Shown piece after piece: positions 1 through 9,185 of a stretch of 64,000 bases of DNA. The notes below the pieces were generated by a model, which searched no databases, was not told the origin of the DNA, and saw only the letters and a program-made list of their open reading frames with translations. Position 1 is the first letter of the stretch. Every line of letters starts with the position of its first letter. Source of the stretch: Variovorax guangxiensis (GTDB lineage Bacteria > Pseudomonadota > Gammaproteobacteria > Burkholderiales > Burkholderiaceae_C); the NCBI RefSeq assembly GCF_003952165.1, contig NZ_RXFT01000011.1:158459-222458 (forward strand). The letters are read 5' to 3'. The translations under genes and the position numbers were made by a program.

Positions 1-32
1 TTGGGCGTGTGAAGGATGATCTGCATCAGCAT
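1..32 (-). CDS. 5' end of a small membrane-protein gene running off the left edge (partial)
   Basis: Reading leftwards from an ATG at 32 gives MLMQIILHTP, open to the window edge. A GGAG stands about seven bases upstream of the ATG. The short N-terminus resembles small inner-membrane proteins of the DUF6622 kind, as I recall them, but ten residues are not enough for a family call. It would be divergent from the efflux operon, with about 310 bases between the two starts. Confidence 0.4.
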   Translation of the reverse strand, partial: MLMQIILHTP

Positions 33-342
33 GGCGGCACTCCGTTGAAGGTGAAAGGTGAAGAAAAGCTGAAAAGGCGGCGCAAGGGAATCGATGGGGT
101 GGACTGTGCCGGCGGCCCCGCATGCCCGCCATCGCCGTGCGACGGAATGCGCGCAGGCGGCGCCAATTGCAGCCGGGCGGCGCGAATTGCGGGGTTTCGC
201 GGCAATTCGGGGAGGCTTCGAGGAGGCTCCGACGGGGCGCCGGCCAGCTTTACCGCCGCTTTACGGCCCAGCAAAGAGCCGGACTACCATCCGCGCTGTA
301 CTACGCTGGTCCGCACCTCTGCACCTTTCGCACGCACCGTCC
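33..342. other. Intergenic region between divergent starts
   Basis: GC-rich stretch between the partial left-edge gene and the adaptor gene. Open frames through it on both strands have no usable ribosome site and low-complexity Arg/Ala/Gly composition, so I treat them as shadows. It must hold the promoter of the efflux operon, but I see no convincing -35/-10 pair or palindrome. Confidence 0.4.
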
Positions 343-2013
343 ATGGAACAAGAAAAACCAACCGAGCCTCTGCCTTCCACCGTGTCTCCCACGCATCCGA
401 CGGTACGCAGACGCCGTTGGATGGGCAGCCTGCTGGCCTTGCTGCTGCTGGCGGTGATGGGCGGCGGCGCCTGGTATCTGGTCCAGCGCTCGAAGATGCC
501 GGTTGCCGGCCCTGGTGCGGGCCCCGGCGCCGGGCGGCAGGGCGGTCCCGGAGGCCCGGGCGGGCCGGGGGGGCGTGGTGGCGGTGGCGGCGCGGCCTCC
601 AGCACGGTCGGCATCGCGACCGCCCGGCAGGCCGACATCCCCGTGCAGCTCGAGGCGCTGGGCACCGTCACGCCGCTGGCCAACGTGATCGTCCAGCCGC
701 AGGTGTCGGGCGTGCTCACGGCGGTGCTCTTCCAGGAAGGGCAGATGGTCAAGAAGGGCGACGTGCTCGCCACCATCGATCCGCAGCCGTTCCAGAACGC
801 GCTCGGCCAGGCCACCGGCGCACGCCAGCGCGACGAGGCGCAGCTCGCTGCGGCGCGCGTCACGCTGCAGCGCTACCAGACCCTGCTGGGCCAGGACTCG
901 ATCGCCCGGCAGGACGTGGACACCCAGGCCGCGCTGGTCAAGCAGCTCGAAGGCACGGTGGCCATCGACCGCGCCAACGAGAACACCGCCAAGCTCAATC
1001 TCGCCTGGAGCCGCATCACCGCGCCGGTGAGCGGGCGCATCGGCCTGCGGCCGGTGGACGCGGGCAACTACATCTCCACCGGCACCACCAACGGCGTCGC
1101 CACCATCACTCAGATCGCGCCGATCGACGTCGAATTCGCCATCCCGCAGGACCGCGTGCCCGAGGTGCAGGAGCGCCTGGCCCAGGGCGCCAAGCTCGAC
1201 GCCACCGCCTTCGACCGCACCCGCACTCGCCGGCTCGCGAACGGCACTTTCTCCACGCTGGACAACCTGGTCGACACCGCCACCGGCACCGTCAAGGCCA
1301 AGGCCCGCTTCACCAACGCCGACAACGCGCTGTTCCCGAACCAGTTCGTCAACCTGCGGCTGCTGCTGCGCACCGTGAGCAGCGCCGTGGTGGTGCCCGT
1401 CACCGCGCTGCGCCACGGCCCCAACGGCGACTACGTGTACGTGCTGAACGAGGACAACACCGTGTCGCAGCGGCCGGTGACGCGCGGCGAATCCAGTGTG
1501 GACAACGTCGCGATCATGTCGGGCCTGAAGGCCGGCGAGCAGGTCGTGACCGAAGGCGGCGACCGCCTGAAGGACGGCGCGCGGGTGCAGACCCAGGCCG
1601 ACCGTCCGGCCGGCGCGGCGTCGGCACCGGCAGGCGGTACGCATCGCGGCCGCCGCCAGGGTGGTGGCGCAGGTGCCGGCGGGCCCGGCGCGCCCAGGGG
1701 CGGTGAAGCCGCTCCGGCTGCTGCTGCCCCCACGGCCCCTGCAGCCCCTGCAGCCCCTGCAGCCCCGGCCGCATCCCCGGCGCCCTCGGCCGAGTCGGCC
1801 CCTGCTGCCCCTGCAACCCCCGCCAGACTCCCTACCGCCGAGCAGCGCCAGCGCATGCTCGACTCCGCCAAGGACAACCCCGAGCAGCTCGAACGCCGCA
1901 AGCGTTTCCTCGAGGCGCTGGACCGCGGCGACCCGGCCGCGCTGGAACGCTGGCAGCGCATGTCCGAAGGCCGCGGCGGCGAAGGCGCGCAGGGCAGGCG
2001 CGGCAACCAATGA
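343..2013 (+). CDS. mdtA: RND efflux periplasmic adaptor (membrane fusion protein, MdtA-like)
   Basis: Periplasmic adaptor linking an RND pump to an outer-membrane channel; 556 residues from the ATG at 343. An N-terminal membrane segment (about residues 26-47) is followed by a Gly/Pro-rich linker (about 55-85), then the usual order: barrel-sandwich half 'GTVTPLANVIVQPQVSGVL', alpha-hairpin, 'GRIGLRPVDAGNYI' and a beta-barrel domain. It is about 140 residues longer than typical MdtA because of an Ala/Pro-rich C-terminal tail that includes a tandem run encoding Ala-Ala-Pro units near 1738-1770. An upstream in-frame extension exists, but only the 343 start places the membrane anchor at the N-terminus. 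It is first in an operon with two permeases and an outer-membrane factor. The substrate cannot be told from sequence. Confidence 0.9.
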   Translation: MEQEKPTEPLPSTVSPTHPTVRRRRWMGSLLALLLLAVMGGGAWYLVQRSKMPVAGPGAGPGAGRQGGPGGPGGPGGRGGGGGAASSTVGIATARQADIPVQLEALGTVTPLANVIVQPQVSGVLTAVLFQEGQMVKKGDVLATIDPQPFQNALGQATGARQRDEAQLAAARVTLQRYQTLLGQDSIARQDVDTQAALVKQLEGTVAIDRANENTAKLNLAWSRITAPVSGRIGLRPVDAGNYISTGTTNGVATITQIAPIDVEFAIPQDRVPEVQERLAQGAKLDATAFDRTRTRRLANGTFSTLDNLVDTATGTVKAKARFTNADNALFPNQFVNLRLLLRTVSSAVVVPVTALRHGPNGDYVYVLNEDNTVSQRPVTRGESSVDNVAIMSGLKAGEQVVTEGGDRLKDGARVQTQADRPAGAASAPAGGTHRGRRQGGGAGAGGPGAPRGGEAAPAAAAPTAPAAPAAPAAPAASPAPSAESAPAAPATPARLPTAEQRQRMLDSAKDNPEQLERRKRFLEALDRGDPAALERWQRMSEGRGGEGAQGRRGNQ

Positions 2014-2025
2014 CGAGCGGTCCTT

Positions 2026-2049
2026 GCAGTAGCAGTAGTAGCAGCAGCA
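2026..2049 (+). repeat. Short CAG/TAG trinucleotide run before mdtB
   Basis: The gap between the adaptor stop and the permease start holds eight triplets of GCA, GTA or CAG type in a row, just before a GGAGG ribosome site at 2051. It is a simple-sequence run and could be slippage-prone. No function is evident. Confidence 0.6.
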
Positions 2050-2062
2050 CGGAGGCCCCACG

Positions 2063-5000
2063 TTGAGCCCGTCACGTCCGTTCATCCTCCGGCCGGTGGC
2101 GACTTCGCTGCTGATGGTCGCCATCGTGCTGGCCGGCCTGGTGGCGTTCCGCTTCCTGCCGCTGTCGGCGCTGCCGCAGGTCGACTACCCGACCATCCAG
2201 GTCCAGACGCTCTACCCCGGGGCCAGCCCCGAGGTGATGAGCAACACCGTTACCGCCCCGCTGGAGCGCCAGTTCGGCCAGATGTCGGGGCTCGACCGCA
2301 TGAGCTCGACCAGCGCCGCGGGCGTGTCGATCATCACGCTGCAGTTCTCGCTGGGCCAGACGCTGGACGTGGCCGAGCAGGAGGTGCAGGCCGCCATCAA
2401 CGCCGGCGGCTCGCTGCTGCCGGCCGACCTGCCGGCGCCGCCTGTGTACGCCAAGGTCAACCCGGCCGACGCGCCGGTGCTCACGCTCTCAATCACCTCC
2501 GACACGCTGCCGCTCACCGACGTGCAGAACCTGGTCAACACCCGGCTCGCTCAGAAGATCAGCCAGGTCTCGGGCGTGGGGCTGGTGTCGCTCAGCGGCG
2601 GGCAGCGCCCTGCGATGCGCATCCAGGCCAACACCCAGGCGCTGGCGGCCAACGGCATCGGGCTGGACACGCTGCGCACCGCGATCTCGGCGGCCAACTC
2701 CAACGGCGCCAAGGGCAGCTTCGACGGACCGAAGCGCGCCTACACGATCAATTCGAACGACCAGCTGATGACGGTCGACGACTACAAGAACCTGATCGTC
2801 TCGTACAAGAACGGCGCGCCGATCCGCATGGTCGATGTGGCGCAGGTGGTCAGCAGCGCCGAGAACAACCAGCTCGCCGCCTGGGCCGGCAACAAGGCCG
2901 ACGGCACCAGCAAGCTGTCGCCCGCGATCATCATGAACGTGCAGCGCCAGCCCGGCGCGAACGTGATCGCCACCGTCGACGCCATCAAGAAGCAGCTGCC
3001 CGAGCTGCAGGCCGGCCTGCCCGCCGGGCTGAAGATCGAGGTGCTCAGCGACCGCACCGCCGGCATCCGCGCCTCGGTGCAGCACGTCGAGATGGAACTG
3101 GTGCTGGCCGTGGTGCTCGTGGTGCTGGTGATCTTCGCCTTCCTGGGCAGCCTGCGCGCCACCGTCATCGCCAGCATCGCGGTGCCGATCTCGCTGATCG
3201 GCACCTTCGGGCTGATGTACCTGCTGGGCTACAGCCTGAACAACCTGAGCCTGATGGCGCTGACCATCGCCACCGGCTTCGTGGTGGACGACGCGATCGT
3301 GATGATCGAGAACATCGCGCGGTACATCGAGGAGGGCGAGAAGCCGCTGCAGGCCGCGTTCAAGGGCGCCACGCAGATCGGCTTCACCATCATCTCGCTG
3401 ACGGTGTCGCTCATTGCGGTGCTGATCCCGCTGCTCTTCATGGGCGACGTGGTCGGCCGCCTGTTCCGCGAGTTCGCGGTGACGCTGGCCATCACCATCC
3501 TGATTTCCGCGGTCGTCTCCCTCACGCTGGTGCCGATGATGTCGGCGCGCTGGCTCAAGCACGAAGAAAAGAAGCAGGTTTCGGACAAGGGCTTCGGCGC
3601 GCGCGCCCAGCGCTTCTTCAGCGGCGTGATGGTGCGCTACGACCGCTCGCTGCACTGGGTGATCGACCACCAGGCGCTCACGCTGCTGGTCGCGCTGCTC
3701 ACCATGGTGCTGACCGTGGTGCTGTACCTCACTATCCCCAAGGGCCTGTTCCCCACCCAGGACACCGGCCAGCTCCAGGCCCGCGTGCAGGCCGCGCAGG
3801 ACGTGTCGTTCGACCGCATGTCGCAGCTGCAGCTGCAGGCGGCGCAGGCCATCCTCGAAGACCCGGCGGTCGAGAACCTCAGTTCTTTTGTCGGCGTCGA
3901 TGCCGCCAACAACACCATGCTGCACACCGGCAGCATGCTCATCAACCTCGCGAAGGACCGCGACAGCCAGCAGGTCGTGATGGACCGCCTGCGCGAGCGC
4001 GTGCGGCAGGTGGCGGGCGTCACGCTCTACCTGCAGCCCACGCAGGACCTCACCATCGACGCCGAGACCGGCCCCACCGAGTACCGCATGTCGCTCGAGG
4101 GCGTGGACAGCGCCGCCATCACCGACTGGATGAAGAAGCTCGTTGCGAAGCTGCAGGAATCGGACAAGGTGCGCAACGTGAGCAGCGACGCCGGCGCCCA
4201 GGGTCTGGCGGCTTTCGTGAACGTGAACCGCGACACGGCTGCGCGGCTGTCGATCACCGCGAGCACCGTGGACGACGCGCTCTACAGCGCCTTCGGCCAG
4301 CGCATCGTCTCGACCATCTTCACCGAGACCAACCAGTACCGCGTGATCCTCGAGGCCCAGCCCGGCATGGTGAACACGCCGCAGACGCTGGGGCAGCTGA
4401 GCCTGATCGCCGGTTCGGGCACCGCGACGCCGCTGTCGGCCATTGCGCAGATCAGCGAGCAGCAGGCGCCGCTGCAGATCACTCACGTGGCGCAGTATCC
4501 GGCGAGCACGCTGAACTTCGACACCGCGCCCGGTGTTTCGCTCGGGGCTTCGGTCGATGCGATTCGCGCGGCGGCGAAGGAAATCGGGCTGCCGAGCAGC
4601 GTGACGATGACCTTCCTCGGGGCTTCAGGGGCTTACGAGAAATCGTTGTCTAACCAGCTGTGGCTGATTCTTGCCGCCGTGGTGTGCGTGTACATCGTGC
4701 TGGGGGTGCTGTACGAGAGTTACGTGCATCCGCTGACAATCCTGTCCACGCTGCCTTCGGCCGGGGTTGGGGCGCTGCTGGCGCTGATGATCACGGGCAA
4801 TGACCTGGGGGTGATCGGGATCATCGGGATCATCCTGCTGATCGGCATCGTGAAGAAGAACGCGATCATGATGATCGACTTTGCGATCGATGCGGAGCGG
4901 ACCCAGGGGAAGTCTCCTCGGGAGGCGATTCACCAGGCTGCCTTGCTGCGGTTCCGGCCTATCTTGATGACTACGTTGGCGGCTTTGTTTGCTGCTGTGC

Positions 5001-5182
5001 CGTTGATGTTCAGTTTCGGTGATGGGGCTGAGTTGCGGCGGCCGCTGGGGTTGGCGATTTTTGGGGGGTTGATCGTCAGTCAGCTGCTGACCCTGTTCAC
5101 TACGCCTGTTATTTATCTGGCGTTTGATCGACTGGGTGGGGGGAGTGCTCGTAGGGTTGAGATTGAGGAGGAGGCGGTTTGA
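2063..5182 (+). CDS. mdtB: RND efflux permease, first subunit (MdtB-like)
   Basis: Inner-membrane proton/drug antiporter of the HAE-1 RND family, 1039 residues, the normal size. The TTG start at 2063 follows GGAGG with good spacing. The N-terminus SPSRPFILRPVATSLLM is the typical first transmembrane segment. The proton-relay aspartates are in 'GFVVDDAIVMIENIARY', the TM10 lysine is in 'IGIVKKNAIMMIDFA', and two large periplasmic loops are present. Paired RND permeases after one adaptor are characteristic of MdtBC/MuxBC heterotrimer pumps. The last ~600 bases shift to G/T-rich codon choice (GGG, TTG, CTT, GCT) unlike the rest of the gene. The downstream partner is separated by an unusual 688-base gap that holds an inverted-repeat element. 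Confidence 0.93.
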   Translation: MSPSRPFILRPVATSLLMVAIVLAGLVAFRFLPLSALPQVDYPTIQVQTLYPGASPEVMSNTVTAPLERQFGQMSGLDRMSSTSAAGVSIITLQFSLGQTLDVAEQEVQAAINAGGSLLPADLPAPPVYAKVNPADAPVLTLSITSDTLPLTDVQNLVNTRLAQKISQVSGVGLVSLSGGQRPAMRIQANTQALAANGIGLDTLRTAISAANSNGAKGSFDGPKRAYTINSNDQLMTVDDYKNLIVSYKNGAPIRMVDVAQVVSSAENNQLAAWAGNKADGTSKLSPAIIMNVQRQPGANVIATVDAIKKQLPELQAGLPAGLKIEVLSDRTAGIRASVQHVEMELVLAVVLVVLVIFAFLGSLRATVIASIAVPISLIGTFGLMYLLGYSLNNLSLMALTIATGFVVDDAIVMIENIARYIEEGEKPLQAAFKGATQIGFTIISLTVSLIAVLIPLLFMGDVVGRLFREFAVTLAITILISAVVSLTLVPMMSARWLKHEEKKQVSDKGFGARAQRFFSGVMVRYDRSLHWVIDHQALTLLVALLTMVLTVVLYLTIPKGLFPTQDTGQLQARVQAAQDVSFDRMSQLQLQAAQAILEDPAVENLSSFVGVDAANNTMLHTGSMLINLAKDRDSQQVVMDRLRERVRQVAGVTLYLQPTQDLTIDAETGPTEYRMSLEGVDSAAITDWMKKLVAKLQESDKVRNVSSDAGAQGLAAFVNVNRDTAARLSITASTVDDALYSAFGQRIVSTIFTETNQYRVILEAQPGMVNTPQTLGQLSLIAGSGTATPLSAIAQISEQQAPLQITHVAQYPASTLNFDTAPGVSLGASVDAIRAAAKEIGLPSSVTMTFLGASGAYEKSLSNQLWLILAAVVCVYIVLGVLYESYVHPLTILSTLPSAGVGALLALMITGNDLGVIGIIGIILLIGIVKKNAIMMIDFAIDAERTQGKSPREAIHQAALLRFRPILMTTLAALFAAVPLMFSFGDGAELRRPLGLAIFGGLIVSQLLTLFTTPVIYLAFDRLGGGSARRVEIEEEAV

Positions 5183-5208
5183 CTTTGCTTGCCTCTGGTA
5201 GTTTTGCT

Positions 5209-5834
5209 TCCCGAGGCCGGGTCTCGCCCCGGCGGGCGACCTACTTTCTTTTGCTTCGCCAAAAGAAAGTAGGCAAAGAAAAGGCGACCCTGCTGTCTGT
5301 GTCCCTTCGCTTCGCTACGGGCAACCTGCGGTGCTCGGCGCAGGAGGGGGTCCGCAGAACTCGCTTCGCTCAAACAGCTGCGGCCCTTATCCCTCCTGCG
5401 CCTGCGCTCCTCGGCACAGCCAGAAGGGAGCGATCCGCGCCATCGCTTCGCTCGGCTTTTGAACAGCCTGGACTGGCCTTCGCTTCGCTCGGCCAGGTAT
5501 CGAGTTCCAGTGGCCTCGCCGAACCCAATGCGCCATTCCAAGCCCAGCAGGCGCAAAGCGCCTGCTGGGCACCCGCAGCCGAGCGCAGCGATGGCCCGCG
5601 TGTCCCCAATCCCCTCTGGCTGCGCCGAGGAGCGCAGCGTTTCGCGGATCAGGGCTCGCCCTTGTCTGAGCGAAGCGAGTTTGGGCGAGACCCCGCGAAA
5701 CGCGAGCACCGCAGGTTGCCCCGTAGCGCAGCGAAGGGGTCGCAGACAGTGGGGTCGCCTTTCTTTTGCCTACTTTTCTTTGGCGAAGCAAAGAAAAGTA
5801 GGTCGGCCGCCGGGCCGAGACCCGGCCCCGGGAA
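5209..5834. repeat. ~630-bp imperfect palindromic (inverted-repeat) element between mdtB and mdtC
   Basis: The two halves are divergent copies of one sequence in opposite orientation. The left half reads CCGAGGCCGGGTCTCG, then a CCTACTTTC hairpin, then GGCGACC, CTGTCTG, CCTTCGCT and GGGCAACCTGCGGTGCTCG. The reverse complement of the right half reads in the same order. Each end carries a perfect 14-bp stem-loop (5240-5273 with loop CTTCGC; 5769-5802 with loop GCGAAG), and the centre has another at 5542-5570. Inner blocks such as CTCGCTTCGCTCA and CTCCTCGGC.CAGCCAGA also pair across the centre. All open frames here are low-complexity and in both orientations, so none is annotated as coding. From memory such CTTTTGCTTCGCCAAAAG elements recur in Comamonadaceae genomes; this was not verified. 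Confidence 0.88.
5542..5570. repeat. Perfect 13-bp stem-loop at the centre of the inverted-repeat element
   Basis: GCCCAGCAGGCGC, loop AAA, then GCGCCTGCTGGGC. It lies close to the symmetry centre of the larger element. In RNA it would make a very stable hairpin and could attenuate read-through from mdtB into mdtC. It lacks a T-run, so it is not a standard intrinsic terminator. Confidence 0.8.
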
Positions 5835-5870
5835 AGAAACCCTCAGCACGCTCCCACAAGGAGCAGCGAG

Positions 5871-8800
5871 ATGAATCTATCCCTGCCCTTCGTCCGCCGC
5901 CCCATAGGCACAGTGCTACTGACCATAGGCGTAGCCCTGGCCGGCATAGCAGCCTTCTTCGTCCTCCCAGTCTCCCCCCTCCCGCAGGTCGACTACCCCG
6001 TCATCTCGGTAAGAGCCTCGATCCCCGGAGCGAGCCCGGAGACGATGGCCACCAGCGTAGCCACCCCGCTGGAGCGCCACCTCGGAACAATCGCAGGCGT
6101 CAACGAAATGACGTCGACGAGCTCGGTCGGCTCGACCCGCGTCACGCTGCAGTTCGACCTCAGCCGCAACATCGACGGCGCGGCCCGCGAGGTGCAGGCC
6201 GCCATCAACGCGAGCCGCATCGACCTGCCCGCCACGCTGCGCAGCAACCCGACCTACCGCAAGGCCAACCCGGCGGCGTCGCCGGTGATCATCCTGGCGC
6301 TCACGTCCAAGACCAAGACACCAGGCCAGATCTATGACGCCGTGTCGAACATCGTCAGCCAGCGCCTGTCGCAGGTGGACGGCGTGGGCGACGTGGAGAT
6401 CGGCGGGGGCTCGCTGCCCGCCGTACGCATCGAGCTGCTGCCGTTCGCTCTCAACCGCTACGGCATCAGCACCGAGGACGTGCGCGCCGCCATCCAGGCG
6501 TCGAACGCCAACCGGCCCAAGGGCATGGTGCAGGGCGACGGGCGCAAGCTGCAGATCTACACGCAGACGCCGGCGCTGCGCGCGAGCGACTACGCGTCGA
6601 TGGTGATCGCCTGGCGCAACGGCGCGGCGGTGCGGCTGCAGGACGTGGCGGAGGTGGTCGACGGTGTGGAGGACACGCGCACGCTGGGTCTCTTCAACGG
6701 CGAGCCGGCGATCATCGTGCTGATCACCCGGCAGCCCTCGGCCAACATCATCGAGACGGTGGACAGTGTGCGGGCGCTGTTGCCCGAGCTGCAGGCCCAG
6801 CTGCCGCCCGACGTGACGCTGCAGGTGGCGTCGGACAGCACCAACTCCATCCGCGGCTCGCTGCGCGAGGTGGAGCTCACGCTGGTCATTTCCGTCATCC
6901 TGGTGGTGCTGGTGGTGAGCCTGTTCCTGCGCAGCGTGCGGGCGACGATCGTGCCTGCGGTGGCGACGGTGGCGGCGCTGCTGGGCACCTTCGGGGTGAT
7001 GTACCTGCTGGGCTTCAGCCTCAACAACCTGAGCCTGATGGCGCTCACGGTGGCCACCGGCTTCGTGGTGGACGACGCCATCGTGGTGCTCGAGAACACC
7101 AGCCGGCACATCGAGTCGGGCATGACGCGCATGAAGGCGGCGTTGCTGGGCGCGAAGGAGGTGGGCTTCACCGTGCTGTCGATCAGCGTGTCGCTGGTGG
7201 CGGTGTTCATCCCGCTGCTGTTCATGGGCGGGCAGGTGGGGCGGCTGTTCCGCGAGTTCGCGGTGACGCTGTCGGCGGCGGTGCTGATCTCGCTGGTGAT
7301 CTCGCTGACCACCACGCCGATGATGTGCGCCTGGATGCTCAAGCCCGGCGGCGAGCACGACAAAAACAAGCCGCAGGGCAGGCTGGGCCGTATCGCCGCG
7401 CGCAGCTACGACTGGATGCTCAAGCGCTACGAGAGCAGCCTCGACTGGGCTCTGGACAGCAAGGCGCTGGTGATGCTGATCCTGGTGGCGGTGGTCGGGC
7501 TGAACGTGTACCTGTTCAGCGCGGCGCCCAAGGGCTTCTTCCCGCAGCAGGACAGCGGCCAGCTCAACGGCGGCCTGCGGGCCGACCAGAGCATCTCTTC
7601 GCAGGCGCTCGGCGAGAAGCTGCGACAGGTGGTCGACATCATCCGCAAGGACGAGGCGGTCGACACCGTGGTGGGCTTCACCGGCGCGGGCCGGGCAGGG
7701 GGCGGCTTCATGTTCGTCAACCTGAAGCCGGCGAACCAGCGCAAGGACAGCGGCCTCGCGGTCATCGCGCGGCTGCGCCCGCAGCTCAACCAGGTGACAG
7801 GCCTGCGCGTGTTCCTGGGCACGGTGCAGGACGTGCGCTCGGGCGGCCGGGCAAGCAACTCGACCTACCAGTACACGCTCAAGAGCGACAACGTCGCAGA
7901 CCTGCGCACCTGGGCCGTGAAGCTGGCCGACGAGCTCAAGCTGCAGCCGGTGCTGACCGACATCGACACCGACCAGGACCAGAACGGCGTGGAAACGGTG
8001 GCCAAGGTCGACCCCGACAGCGCGCGGCGCCTGGGCCTGACATCCACGGCCATCGACAACGCGCTCTACAACGCCTTCGGCCAGCGGCAGGTGGCGACCA
8101 TCTACACCGAGCTGAACCAGTACCACGTGGTGATGGAATGGGCGCAGCGCTACACGCGCAGCCCGAACTCGCTGAGCGACGTTTACGTGCCGGCCACCAG
8201 GACGTCGGTGGTGGGCGGGCAGACCGTGACCACGCAGGTGGCGGCGAGCAGCACGTCGACGGGGTCTTCGTCTTCTTCCTCGTCGAGTTCGTCGTCTTCT
8301 TCCTCGTCCTCGTCCGCCGCAACCGCGGCCACCGTGCCGGTGTCGGCCAACGCGGCGCTGCGCAACGCATCGACGGGCAACGTGCTGAGCAACACGGCCA
8401 CCGCGCTCGTGCCGCTGTCGGCGGTCGCGAAGTTCGAGGAGCAGTCGGTGGCCACCTCGGTGAGCCACGAAGACGGCGAGCTGGCCACGACCATCTCGTT
8501 CAACCTCGCCGAGGGCGCCAACCTGGGTGACGCGCGCGAGGCCATCGCCAAGGCCGAGGCCAACATCGCCATGCCCACCAACGTGCGCGGCGCGTTTGCG
8601 GGCACGGCGGCGAGCGCGCAGCAGTCGCAGGGCCAGCAGGCGATTCTGATCCTGGCGGCGCTGATCGTGATCTACATCGTGCTGGGCATCCTGTACGAGA
8701 GCCTGGTGCATCCGATCACGGTGCTGTCGACGCTGCCTTCGGCGGGCGTGGGCGCGGTGCTGGCGCTGCTGATGTTCCGCATGGAGTTTTCCATCATCGC

Positions 8801-9167
8801 GCTGATCGGCGTGTTCCTGCTGATCGGCATCGTGAAGAAGAACGCCATCCTGATCATCGACTTCGCGCTCGAGGCCGAGCGCTCGCGCGGGCTCACGCCG
8901 CTGGAGGCGGTGCGCGAGGCGTGCCTGCTGCGCTTCCGTCCGATCCTGATGACGACCATGGCGGCCGCGCTCGGCGCGCTGCCGCTGGCCATCGGCTTCG
9001 GCGAGGGGGCCGAACTGCGCCGTCCGCTGGGCGTGGCCATCATCGGCGGGCTGATCGCGAGCCAGTTGCTGACCCTGCTGACGACGCCGGTGGTCTACCT
9101 GCTGCTCGACAAGCTGCGCCGCCGCAGCGCCAACGAACACGCGCTCAGCCGTGTGACGCCCGCCTGA
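5871..9167 (+). CDS. mdtC: RND efflux permease, second subunit (MdtC-like) with a serine-tract insertion
   Basis: Second HAE-1 permease of the pump, 1098 residues. ATG at 5871 after AAGGAG (5858-5863). Relay aspartates are in 'GFVVDDAIVVLENTSRH' and the TM10 lysine in 'IGIVKKNAILIIDFA'. It is about 70 residues longer than normal MdtC. The excess lies in the second periplasmic loop, roughly residues 775-845, between 'LSDVYVPAT' and 'LVPLSAVAKFEEQ'; there is a run of 17 serines at 799-815 flanked by Thr/Ala/Ser-rich sequence. The first ~65 codons use rare A/C-type codons (ATA, CTA, CCC, GTA), mirroring the G/T-rich end of mdtB across the palindromic element. It probably assembles with MdtB as a mixed trimer. 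Confidence 0.92.
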   Translation: MNLSLPFVRRPIGTVLLTIGVALAGIAAFFVLPVSPLPQVDYPVISVRASIPGASPETMATSVATPLERHLGTIAGVNEMTSTSSVGSTRVTLQFDLSRNIDGAAREVQAAINASRIDLPATLRSNPTYRKANPAASPVIILALTSKTKTPGQIYDAVSNIVSQRLSQVDGVGDVEIGGGSLPAVRIELLPFALNRYGISTEDVRAAIQASNANRPKGMVQGDGRKLQIYTQTPALRASDYASMVIAWRNGAAVRLQDVAEVVDGVEDTRTLGLFNGEPAIIVLITRQPSANIIETVDSVRALLPELQAQLPPDVTLQVASDSTNSIRGSLREVELTLVISVILVVLVVSLFLRSVRATIVPAVATVAALLGTFGVMYLLGFSLNNLSLMALTVATGFVVDDAIVVLENTSRHIESGMTRMKAALLGAKEVGFTVLSISVSLVAVFIPLLFMGGQVGRLFREFAVTLSAAVLISLVISLTTTPMMCAWMLKPGGEHDKNKPQGRLGRIAARSYDWMLKRYESSLDWALDSKALVMLILVAVVGLNVYLFSAAPKGFFPQQDSGQLNGGLRADQSISSQALGEKLRQVVDIIRKDEAVDTVVGFTGAGRAGGGFMFVNLKPANQRKDSGLAVIARLRPQLNQVTGLRVFLGTVQDVRSGGRASNSTYQYTLKSDNVADLRTWAVKLADELKLQPVLTDIDTDQDQNGVETVAKVDPDSARRLGLTSTAIDNALYNAFGQRQVATIYTELNQYHVVMEWAQRYTRSPNSLSDVYVPATRTSVVGGQTVTTQVAASSTSTGSSSSSSSSSSSSSSSSSAATAATVPVSANAALRNASTGNVLSNTATALVPLSAVAKFEEQSVATSVSHEDGELATTISFNLAEGANLGDAREAIAKAEANIAMPTNVRGAFAGTAASAQQSQGQQAILILAALIVIYIVLGILYESLVHPITVLSTLPSAGVGAVLALLMFRMEFSIIALIGVFLLIGIVKKNAILIIDFALEAERSRGLTPLEAVREACLLRFRPILMTTMAAALGALPLAIGFGEGAELRRPLGVAIIGGLIASQLLTLLTTPVVYLLLDKLRRRSANEHALSRVTPA

Positions 9168-9185
9168 GCGAGAAACGACAACGAC

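Noticed and set aside
5542..5570. Intrinsic terminator between mdtB and mdtC
   Set aside because: The stem is strong but no T-run follows on either strand.
5113..6337. Several open frames on both strands across the inverted repeat
   Set aside because: They come in mirror pairs because the DNA is palindromic, have repetitive Arg/Ser/Ala composition, no ribosome sites and run into mdtB or mdtC in the wrong frame.
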